Source of the DNA: Paramoeba atlantica
Taxonomy: Eukaryota; Discosea
Length of the DNA stretch: 64,000 bases
Direction of reading: 5' to 3'
NCBI GenBank assembly: GCA_977017575.1
Contig: CDRNVI010000140.1
Location: 310,001-374,000, forward strand
Below are positions 32,594-40,987 of the stretch, one piece after another; position 1 is the stretch's first letter; each line of letters starts with the position of its first letter. The notes under the pieces were generated by a model, which was not told where the DNA came from, did no database searches, and saw only the letters and a list, made by a program, of their open reading frames with translations. The translations under genes were made by a program, and so were the position numbers.

Positions 32594-34198
32594 TTATTGA
32601 AAAGGAATTTGTCCAAAGACTTCTCTCAGTGGTGGAAGGGAAGGAGGCCGTCGGTCCATCATTCTTCTTGGTGGGGGAACTGCCATTTGTCGTTGGGAAT
32701 GATAATAACCTTCAGAATGGCGAGGGATGTAAGGAGAGGGGGAGACGGATCCTGGAGAGCGTGATGTTCGAGGTCCAGAAGAAATATTTGTCGATGGGAT
32801 TGAAGGAAATAAATGAGTTTTCAATTCCAATTTGTTTTTTACCATGGAAGTGGAACGAGCACGTTGAGTCGTTGTCGGTCCGACTTCTTGAAGAGAAGCC
32901 ACACTTGTTGGGTTAAAATGCGGGTACTGTTCAAGAGGAGATGAGAGAGGAGGAGTTGTTGTTGTTGTAGAATAGACATAATCAGCAAGTGGGAGGGCTT
33001 GAGTTTGTTGCAAATCGGGGGAAAGAAAAGAACTGGGTAATAAAGGGAGGGGTTGTTTAGGAGTGGAACTCATTGAGAGTGGAGGAGGAGGAGGAGATGC
33101 TTGGGGAAAAAGGTATCCATGATGGTGAAAACTTTCATTCCTCTTCATTTCCTTTGATGAAAGTGTCGAGAAAGGAAACGGGATCGAGGACATTTCAGAA
33201 ATCGAAGGGTAAGCTGACACGAACGTAGAAACCAAAGATGATTGAGTGGTGGGGGGTGAGACGACTTGATTTTTGAAAGAAAGATTTTTTCGATCATTCA
33301 TTTCAAAATTCTTGCTTCGTGCAGAAAGAGTGGGTAATTTGTCGAGGGTGGTCGGAGAATAATGAGGAGGTGAAGGTTTCGCAGAGGGAGAAATTTCAAT
33401 AAAAGTTTTTGAAGGTGTTGGAGATTGTTTAGGTGTTGAATTTGAATTTGAAAGTGGAGAAGAAGTACTACTTGCATTCGTCACACTTGGCGAAGGATGA
33501 GAAGGGGTGATACCAACAGGCTGATAGGTTGACGACAAAGGGACTGAAAAAGATGGAGGCGCAACTGAGGGAGGTGGTGTCGAGTTTCCATCAATCTCAG
33601 ACTCTTGGTTGGGTTGTTCTGGGCTTTGGAGAAAACTTCCAGAAAGCCCTTTCTCTTCAAAATAGCTGGTTTCTTCACAGATCAAGTTTTTAACCAGCTT
33701 CAATGTTTGCCGCCACTTCTCATGGTCAGTAATAGGATTTTTTTCAAGGAGAGCTGGAGTTGATCGTTGTCGTCTTGTCTGAAACCAAATCTGAAAAAAA
33801 AAATTTTTAACAAAGTGGGTTTGAATAGAATACGGGGGTGCGTTGTGTGGTTGTCGGTTGATCGAGAAAAATCGTACCTGAAGTTGATTGTACTTCATCT
33901 TAACAAGATCAGCAAGTTTTCTTTTAAATTTTCGAGAAGGATATTTGGAATAGTTAACGAAGACCCACTCGAGGACTCGGACTTGATCAGCGCGATGGTA
34001 CACCTTTCCGACACAGGCGGTTCGGTTACCAACATTCCAAAGCCATCTTCGACGATTGTCGAGCTGGGAGGGTTGAATTCCAACCCTCTTTGCCAATTGC
34101 CCAAAGTCTTCTGTGTTCACCCCGCCAAGAGTTGGTTGGTGGGGAAACTGTTCAGGAGGAACCGCGCCTTGAGTCTCCATTCCAGCAGGAAAGACCAA
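32594..34198 (-). CDS. Homeodomain protein with Thr at recognition-helix position 51
   Basis: Two exons (33878-34198 and 32594-33790, phase-0 intron inside the homeodomain) give 505 residues. The homeodomain spans about residues 67-120: QVRVLEWVFVNYSKYPSRKF for helices 1-2, ADLVKMKYNQLQ, then IWFQTRRQR for helix 3. The nearly invariant WFxNRR Asn51, which reads adenine in the major groove, is Thr112 here. Residues 30-55 (DFGQLAKRVGIQPSQLDNRR followed by RWLWN) look like helices 2-3 of a second, degenerate homeodomain. The remaining 380 residues are Ser/Pro/Thr-rich and probably disordered, including a PPPPLSMSS segment and a C-terminal PPRRMMDRR. Transcription regulation is the family role; altered DNA specificity is inferred. 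Confidence 0.85.
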   Translation of the reverse strand: MVFPAGMETQGAVPPEQFPHQPTLGGVNTEDFGQLAKRVGIQPSQLDNRRRWLWNVGNRTACVGKVYHRADQVRVLEWVFVNYSKYPSRKFKRKLADLVKMKYNQLQVRFFSINRQPHNAPPYSIQTHFVKNFFFQIWFQTRRQRSTPALLEKNPITDHEKWRQTLKLVKNLICEETSYFEEKGLSGSFLQSPEQPNQESEIDGNSTPPPSVAPPSFSVPLSSTYQPVGITPSHPSPSVTNASSTSSPLSNSNSTPKQSPTPSKTFIEISPSAKPSPPHYSPTTLDKLPTLSARSKNFEMNDRKNLSFKNQVVSPPTTQSSLVSTFVSAYPSISEMSSIPFPFSTLSSKEMKRNESFHHHGYLFPQASPPPPPLSMSSTPKQPLPLLPSSFLSPDLQQTQALPLADYVYSTTTTTPPLSSPLEQYPHFNPTSVASLQEVGPTTTQRARSTSMVKNKLELKTHLFPSIPSTNISSGPRTSRSPGSVSPSPYIPRHSEGYYHSQRQMAVPPPRRMMDRRPPSLPPLREVFGQIPFQ

Positions 34199-34592
34199 AA
34201 CAAGAATTCAGAGAAAGACAAAAAAAACTGGAAGGCTTGTCACCCGCCGCTCCCGAGAGAGAAGGTGAGTGACATCAGACTAAAAATAGTCAAGACTCAC
34301 AAAAGAAGAAAAAGATCAAATTTCGAAGTTTCGAAAAATCGATCATTTTGGGGGGTTTTTCATTCAATAATTTTCATTTTTTAGAAATCGAATTCCGTCC
34401 CTTTTCCGAATGGTACCGATTTTGGTTTTTTGGGCCCAGCTTTTTTGGACCAGGAATTCCTTTTTTGGGGTTGCCAGATTATCGTTTTTTTTTGTTGGCC
34501 GAGCCACCTTTTTCGATTCTGTGCTTTTGTTGCTTTTTTTGTGTCTTTTTTTGTTTCCTTTTTTTTTTTGTTTTTTGTTTTTTTTTTCTTTT
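34199..34592. other. Intergenic region between homeodomain gene start and WAVE-A end
   Basis: 394 bp; both genes are on the minus strand. The right half is strongly T-rich on the + strand, i.e. A-rich in the WAVE 3' UTR. No gene supported. Confidence 0.5.
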
Positions 34593-36627
34593 TTACTCTT
34601 CTCCTTCTTCTTCTCCCCATTCTTCTTCCTCTTCTTCATCGTCACTTTCGGTCGTCTCAATCGCAGCTCTTCGAGCCAAGATCCGCGCGATGTTAAATCC
34701 CATCTCGCTTTCTTTTGCCCCTTTTTTCTTTCCACCATCATCAACAACTTTTCTCAAAGTCACACCTTGTTGAATTGAAGAGAGTAAGGCACCTCTTGGA
34801 GCGACTTGAGGCGCTGGAGCACTTTTTTTTGGAGGAGGAGCAGTTGCTTTGGAACGAACAATTCCTTGTAATGATGGATCGCTTTTTTTGGGAGGTGGTG
34901 GAGGGGGAGGTGGAGTTGTTGTTGTTGAATGTGATGTTCCCGGTGTTGGTGAAGGTGAGGGGGAGGGTGAAGGAGATTGTGTTTGTTGTGATGATGGTGA
35001 TGGGATTGATGATGTAGTCAAAGGAGGAGGTAATGTTTGTGAAGAAGGAGAAGTGGCTGGTTGGCGGGTTGGCGGGGGTGGTGCAGGAGCTCGTGAACGG
35101 GGATCTTCTCGAGTTTGCTGGTGAGTACTTATTGTTGGTCTATTGGTTGATTCACTTGAATCTATTGAAGAAGATTGTGGTGTTTCCTCTGGGGGTCTTG
35201 GTGGGAGAGGTGGTGGAGCAACCTGTTTTAAAAAATAAATTATTATTCAAAAAAATAAACGAAATAAATAAATTGTTATTCATAAATAAATTAACAAAAT
35301 GGATCAAATGGTTTTTAGAAAGATACCGATACTTCTTCTTGACTTGATGTTTGGGGGTCTGTTGAAGTTTGGGGGATTATTGGTGCTTGAGGGGCTGTTG
35401 GTGTCTCAACTGGTTGGTGTGTTTGTGGTGTGGGTGAAGGGGATGGTGTTGAAGAAGATGGAGATGGAGAGGGTGTATCTGAGGGTTTTGAGAGAGAAGA
35501 TGAAGAAAAAGATTCAGAAGAGATTGAAGACATTGGGCGTGTTGGAGGAAAGTCGATTTCTCCTCCTGCATATTCTCGTTTTTTGATTTTTCGGATGACC
35601 GACTTTTTACGAGTTCGACCTTTTTTCCCTCTTTCCTTCTTCCTTTCTTCTTTCAATCTAAAAAAAAAATCAAAATAAATCTTTTTTCAAAAAAAAAGAA
35701 AGAAGCAACCAAGTGACTCGAATAACAAAAAAAAAAGAACACCAACCTTTTGGCATCTTCATACGCTTTCTGCATTTCTTGCATCCAACACTCGACAAAA
35801 ATATTTGGGTTGGAGTATTTGACAACACAATGTTCACCTTTTGGCACATACGGATCCAAAATCTGCCGACATTTTTCAAAAAAAGAGAGATGAAGAAAGA
35901 GGATTCTGAAAAGAAGACCTCGAATTTTGGGAGAGGTTGGGCGCATCCATAGACATCACGAGTTGCAGGAGATCGTGTTAGTTTTGTTAAAAATTGGTAA
36001 TCTTTGAAGAGAGAGAGAAGAGAGAGAGAGAGAGGAATTAGATTATTCAAAAAGGGAAGAAGATAAACAAAAAAAACAAGACTTCGAAAAGAAAGGAGAA
36101 GAAAAAAGAAGAAAAAACAGTTAACCTTCTTTGGGTTCTACTTGATAAATTAATCGAGGTGTGATCATCATTTGTTGAGATGCTGTTCCTAACAATCTTC
36201 TTTGTAATTCAGGAACATCTTCTTTTACTTTGTTGACTCTTTTTTGGAGCGAGGTAATTCGATCTGATGTTGTGAATGCTTCTGCCATCAACTCATTAAA
36301 CATCTAAATGAAACAAAAAAGATCAGTTTTGGAACGAGAAGAAATATCAATGTGAATGTTTTTCTTTCTTCTTTAAGAAATGAGAAACAACCTCGTGGGT
36401 ATAAAGGAAAAGATGAGAAAGTTGTTCAAGAACTCCCACAAAAGTGTGATCCTTCTCGATGGAAAGCGCCGTGTCTGGTTGTATTTCTCTGTGGACAGAA
36501 AAAGTCATCAACGATCTGTTGGTTGGGAGGAAAAGGGATATCTTTGAGAAGAATCAAACCCAGTGTTAACATTTTTGGGTTTGAAGAGCGACTTAGGCTC
36601 TCCAATCTCTCTCTTTTTGAAAACCAT
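34593..36627 (-). CDS. SCAR/WAVE Arp2/3 activator, copy A
   Basis: Start at 36627 (MVFKKREIGEPK). The N-terminal WAVE homology domain follows over several exons: FVGVLEQLSHLFLYTHE, then MFNELMAEAFTTSDRITSLQ, RVNKVKEDVPELQRRL, DYQFLTKLTRSPATRDVYG and NPNIFVECWMQEMQKAYEDA, the same order as in human WAVE. A basic stretch (KKSVIRKIKKRE), Ser/Pro region and poly-Pro follow, then a VCA module: WH2 (RGALLSSIQQGVTLRKV), central helix (GFNIARILARRAAIE) and an acidic tail with one Trp (EEEEEEWGEEEGEE). WAVE sits in the pentameric WAVE regulatory complex and, released by Rac, activates Arp2/3 to make branched actin at the leading edge. A LINE is inserted 117 bp upstream of its start codon. Identification is very secure. 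Confidence 0.93.
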
Positions 36628-36743
36628 CTGAGAGGAAAAGAAAGAGCGTTTCAAAGGCACAAAAGAACAAAAATCAAAAACAAAAAAAAAGAATGCGCTT
36701 TCTTTACCCAAATAAGGCATTTTCTTGTTTGTTTCCTTCTTGG

Positions 36744-36757
36744 AAAAAGAAGGAAAT
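36744..36757 (+). repeat. Left target-site duplication of LINE
   Basis: AAAAAGAAGGAAAT, identical to 39464-39477 on the other side of the element. Confidence 0.8.
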
Positions 36758-36808
36758 TTCCTTTCCGTTTCGAGCTGGTTGGGTTTTTGAGATTGCCGGA
36801 GCGAAGAG

Positions 36809-37828
36809 ATGGATTTTTGTAACGAAGCAAAGGGAAAGGAGGAGGCGGAAAGAACAAGGAGGGAGAGGATCGATGACCAACTCACAGAATTCGCACGAGT
36901 AAAGTTCCAGGAGCTGACTACGTCCATGGAGTCCTCAGTCCGTGAGTCGGTGAAAACCTATGGGATTGCAAGGGGCCATCTCGTGGGGTGCCTCTATTTC
37001 TTTGATGGGATATTTCCTCAACCAGCACTCTTGCAAGAAGATCTCCTAGAAGTCCTTCCTGAACTGAAGATCTTACCTTTACGAGGTATTCCAGGCTCCG
37101 CATCCCTTCTTAGGAATGTGGAGGTGAGAGTTGACCAATGGGAGGATGCTTGGGAGGTGAGGAGGGCGATTCTGGAGAATGGGGGCGAACTTGCAAATAG
37201 ATGGAAACGGGATTTCCGATGGAAAGACATGCTGGACCACCACTTGTGGGCCTTCGAGGTCACTGGTCTTCCAAAAGAATGAGCCCCGGAGACAATTTTC
37301 CAAACACTCTTTATCGACGGGAAATTCCCTGCAAAGGATCTTCAGTACATTGTAAGATCCAGAGGGGGTGACCAGAGAAAAAAGCTTGTTCTGGTTTATA
37401 AGAAAGTCCCCCTTCTCCCAATTTTCCTTCTGAGACATACAGGTCCGCAACAAAGGATGTCCATCAAGCAGCTGAACATCGAGTGGAAGGTCATGAAACA
37501 CCCTCTCCCCTTTGGGATGATTGAGTTTTGTCCTGACTGCAAAATCGACCACGACCGCCACTGGGAGTGCACAACCGAGATATGGAAGGACGACCCCAGG
37601 GTTTTGTCGATAGAAGGAATGCAGGAAACAGAACCAGTTGATTTTCAAAGTATCCCTTTCTTCGAAGCCGATCAGAGCAAGAACTTCAAGTGCGGTGGTC
37701 AACCAACAAAAAAAAGGAAAGGTCAGAGCTCGGAATCAACTTTGGCCTCCTCGAATGAACGGGATAGGAGGAGGAATACAGGAGAAAAAGAGTCTACTTC
37801 ATCCAGCGGTCCTCGAATGAACACCTAG
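36809..37828 (+). pseudogene. LINE ORF1-like protein, interrupted by one in-frame TGA
   Basis: One reading frame from ATG 36809 to TAG 37826-37828 with a TGA at 37280-37282. The first part is helical (ERTRRERIDDQLTEF) followed by an RRM-like section (DQWEDAWEVRRAILENGG). After the stop the same frame continues with LFIDGKFPAKDLQY, LNIEWKVMKHPLPFG and a CPDCKIDHDRHWEC zinc-ligand group. This resembles RNA-binding ORF1 proteins of LINEs. The intact frame on both sides suggests youth; the assignment to ORF1 is inference from position and composition. Confidence 0.65.
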
Positions 37829-39047
37829 AATGTCGCCTCTGCGGTGGAGCCAAAGAGTCAAGTCTGACCATCTCCTTCAACACTGCCCTCGAGTTACAGA
37901 TTTTCTGAGAATCTTCCAGAACATTTGTAAACTTCATAGAATTTCAACTTGGGTTTCCCACCATGGAGTTTATGGAATCACAACGGAATATCTCAAGAAG
38001 GAAGTTGTCTCATCTATTGGGGCGGCCCTGATGTCGATTTGGATAATAATTAATTTCGAAGGAGCGAAATCAGCGAAGGTAGCTCGGAAGGTTTTTCTTG
38101 AACAAACTGCCAAGTTCAAACTGAAGAAGAAGGAGAGTACAAAGAAAAAAAAAGGAGGGGAAGAAGGGAGAGAGGAAGAAAGGACCATCTTCTGTTAGAC
38201 CCGAGTGGAGAGGAACTCAAGTATATTATGATGGATCGGAAGACCTGACCCTCCAGTAGGAGGAGCGGGTTTTGCGGTGTTTAAAGATGGGAAAGAAATA
38301 ACAGCAGGGTTCGAGACCATTCCCTTTGGTACAAATAATGAAGGGGAGTGTAAGGGAGCACTGATTGGCTTGAGAGAAGCAACAAAGATGTCCAAAGAAG
38401 TGGAAGTTATTGGAGATTGTATGATTCTGACGAATGCAGCCTCTAAAGGACTCACAGTCAAAGATGTTTTATTAGACGCACTCTCTGAGATCAAAGAGCA
38501 GGCCCTCTCATCAACAAAAATCGAGTTCACGCATGTGTTCTGGGAGCACAACAAGAGGGCGGATGCGATAGCAACTGCTGCGAGTATTTCGGAGCAAGAT
38601 GGAAGGATGGCCGCGATATGTCTCGAATGGAACCCCTGAGCCCAGAAAATTTTCAGAAGTACCGATGAAGAGTGGATCATCCTAAATTCTGAGAGATGGA
38701 CAAAGATCACCCAAGAACCCAAGAAAATGTGGTCTTTCCCAGTCCCAAACAGTGAGCGAGTTCTAACGAAAGGGGACAAAGTGTTACAGTCAGACAAGTC
38801 TATCTTCCCAAGAATGAGAATACCCGAAGGGACACCGACGACAAGAAATGTAATTTCACATAATATTACGAAGTGGACTCAGAGTGGCAAGATTTCGATG
38901 GAGAGAGATGGTTTTGAGAGTATGTTCGTTGAGAAGATGGAGAAGCTGGGAGAAAAGGTGGGGGTCAAGATTTCAGGCTTAACTGAACAACCTCGAAGAA
39001 GGAAATCCCTGGAGAAGGGGATTTGCGTTTGGACAGGAAAAGAGTAA
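37780..39047 (+). pseudogene. LINE ORF2 C-terminal remnant: zinc segment, RNase H and tail
   Basis: Begins around HLECRLCGG, then (shifted frame) DHLLQHCPRVTDFLRIF: a Cys-Cys-His-Cys segment of the type found at the end of LINE reverse transcriptases. An RNase H domain follows at about 38215-38636, starting YYDGS and continuing GGAGFAVFKDGKEI, NNEGECKGALIGLREA, VIGDC and EHNKRADAIATAAS, with the family's catalytic acidic residues. A TGA at 38637-38639 separates the RNase H from a tail (IFPRMRIPEGTPTTRN) in the same frame. At least two frame changes exist before the RNase H, so the copy is not coding-competent. Confidence 0.75.
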
Positions 39048-39463
39048 GGCTTACCAGAGGGGACAGCATCTCTCGACCTCAATTTGGGACCAGTTAAGGG
39101 AAATTTAGTTTGAAAAATTTGGAGGAGACAGAACTTGAGGAGAAGGAAGAAGGAGAAAAATTGGCAGAGAGCAGGAGAAGGAAGAGGAAAGCAAAAGAAG
39201 GAAGTAAGGGAGGAAGACCCCAAAAGAGAGCAAGAAAAGAAGGTGGTGTGAAAGCAAGGAAAGACAAGAAAGTGGAGAAAGGGAATAGGCGTATTACGAA
39301 ATGGTTTGGAGGAACAGAGAAAATACAAGACGAAGAGTTCGATGAGAATGACAAAGAAATAACATGATATCTGTGAGTCTTTGGGAGGCTCCTGGTTGAA
39401 ACGCCTGAGGCGTTGTTGTGTAAATATCTTTTTAAATAAATGGCGGAAGCCTTGATGTCAAAA

Positions 39464-39477
39464 AAAAAGAAGGAAAT
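39464..39477 (+). repeat. Right target-site duplication of LINE
   Basis: AAAAAGAAGGAAAT, identical to 36744-36757. The A-run of the element merges with the start of this copy. Confidence 0.8.
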
Positions 39478-39621
39478 GAAGATTGCATGATTTCATTTGG
39501 ATCCCTTTCGCCAAGAACAAGAAAAGATCAAAAAAGAGGTGTTTTAAAAAATTTTGTTTCAGCTTTTTAGCTCTGTGTGTTGCCTCGATTGTTCTGTTCT
39601 ATTGAATTCAATTGGAACTAC

Positions 39622-40593
39622 TCAGCCTTTTTGGAAAGCCCAGAGAGCATCTGTTGCCACTTGAACAACAAGAAGAAGGATCGTTCCCAACAATAGACCT
39701 GACACAAAATCGAAGATTAAAGAAAAGAAAAATGAATGATTGGTTGGTCCTCTCAAGAAAAAAAAACCTGGTGTTCCAAGAACCCAAAATATCAATGGGA
39801 CAGCAAGAAACATCAGCCTCAATCCAACAGCAAAAGAAAGACTCAAAAAAGTCATCATTCGTAGCGCTGATTCTCCCAAAGTATGATCATCAACATGAAG
39901 AAATGACACCTCCTGTCATAATATTTTGATCGATCACTCTGTTGATTAAAAGACATTTTTCCCCCTCAAGATTTTCTCCCTCTTTCAAAACTATATCTTT
40001 CTTTTTAAATACCTGAATTTCTCTGTCTTGATGAGAGGAAGGAGCAGGAGGGACAGCCATTAAACAAGAGAGATGTCCGGCCCATCTCGCACAGAACAAA
40101 AAGGCCATGAAGGCAAAAAAAAAGTTCATTCCCAAGATGAAAACTTTGGTTCCCCGAAAAGAGAGAGAAGTTCCATCTTCCATCAAGAGAAAGTTTGTTA
40201 AAGCACCTGTGGACACTAACAGAGCACTAATTGTTTTTTTGTTGGGTTTGAATCAAAAGTTTGAGTTTCAGAAAAAGAAAGAATAAAAAAAACCTGGTGG
40301 CGAAAAATGAAGAGGAAAAGATCAGATTTCGAAGAGTTTGAACCGCTAAAATTTCATTCCTTCTTGTATCCAAAAAGTGTTGGATGAACCTGGAAGGAAG
40401 ACCAATTCAGAAAAAATTGTCATTTTAGTGATGGGGAGAGCAGTTGAATTGATTACCTTCGTTGTTGGGCAATGTTGTTTCCAAGAGAAGTTTTTCGTGG
40501 TTGAGTGACTGTCAAAAAAGCAAAAAAGGAATAATAGACGAGAATCAACGTAAAACAGAAAATCATCTCCACCCATTCTCCTAAAGTCGGCAT
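39622..40593 (-). CDS. DUF599 family multi-pass membrane protein
   Basis: Start at 40593 (MPTLGEWVEMIFCFTLILVY); first exon 40457-40593 ends RR with phase 2. Following exons give NEILAVQTLRNLIFSSSFFA, then SALLVSTGALTNFLL, then GTKVFILGMNFFFAFMAFLF, LRLMFLAVPLIFWVLG and a last exon FVSGLLLGTILLLVVQ. DUF599 proteins have this order: a first helix, the (N/K)x(L/I)AVQTLRN motif, a long membrane block, and an N-rich RxFYxxxPL-like segment, here RLMFLAVPL. About five to six membrane helices; function of the family is not known to me. Family assignment is from motif recall and is fairly firm. Confidence 0.75.
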
Positions 40594-40987
40594 TTTCTGG
40601 ATCTTTCTGTTCCAACAAAACAAAACAAAACAAAAAAAAGGAACAAAACTCAATTTTTGGTCTTTTTCGGTCTCAAAATTTCTTGAGAGAGGTTCAGGTT
40701 CGAGTCGGAGAAAAATCCACTTTTTTTTAAATCGATTTTTAGGTCTCTAAATTTAGCATTTTCTTAAAAACTTTTTTTTCGTTTCTTTTTTTGTTCAGAT
40801 AATCCTCCTCCCTCTTTCTACCTTTTTTCTTTTCTGTTCTTTGTTCTTTCTTTTTGGACAAAGTTCTTGAGAAATTCTGAGCGTAACCTTTTTTTGTATC
40901 GATTGAAGTCTTTTTTTCTGAATCTCTAATACCTCCCGCAACCGTTCATCCCGGAGAGGAGAATCTGGGAATCGGAAAAGAAAGGAG
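40594..40987. promoter_or_regulatory. Divergent intergenic region, DUF599 / cyclin-CDK fusion
   Basis: 394 bp between divergent start codons; T-rich in the middle (40720-40830), no specific motif assigned and no further gene. Confidence 0.4.

Larger units (their letters stand above)
36758..39463 (+). mobile_element. Internally deleted non-LTR retrotransposon (LINE)
   Basis: A 2.7-kb insertion bounded by a 14-bp direct repeat and ending in a short A-run after TTGATGTC. GC content and codon use differ visibly from the surrounding T/C-rich DNA. It holds an ORF1-like region, then a zinc-knuckle-like segment of the kind found after LINE reverse transcriptases, an RNase H domain and a Lys/Arg-rich tail. 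I find no endonuclease or reverse-transcriptase segment, although there would be more than 2 kb of it in a full copy, so the element is a deletion derivative. No terminal repeats of LTR type are present. RNase H behind the zinc segment fits LINE clades such as I-like or plant-L1-like; the clade is not assigned. Confidence 0.82.

Noticed and set aside
34593-36627. WASP rather than WAVE identity for the two VCA proteins
   Set aside because: Both have the N-terminal WAVE homology domain and no WH1 or CRIB-like GTPase-binding motif.
36758-39463. LTR retroelement on account of the RNase H domain
   Set aside because: No long terminal repeats, integrase or protease seen; 14-bp target duplication, terminal A-run and zinc segment in front of RNase H fit a LINE.
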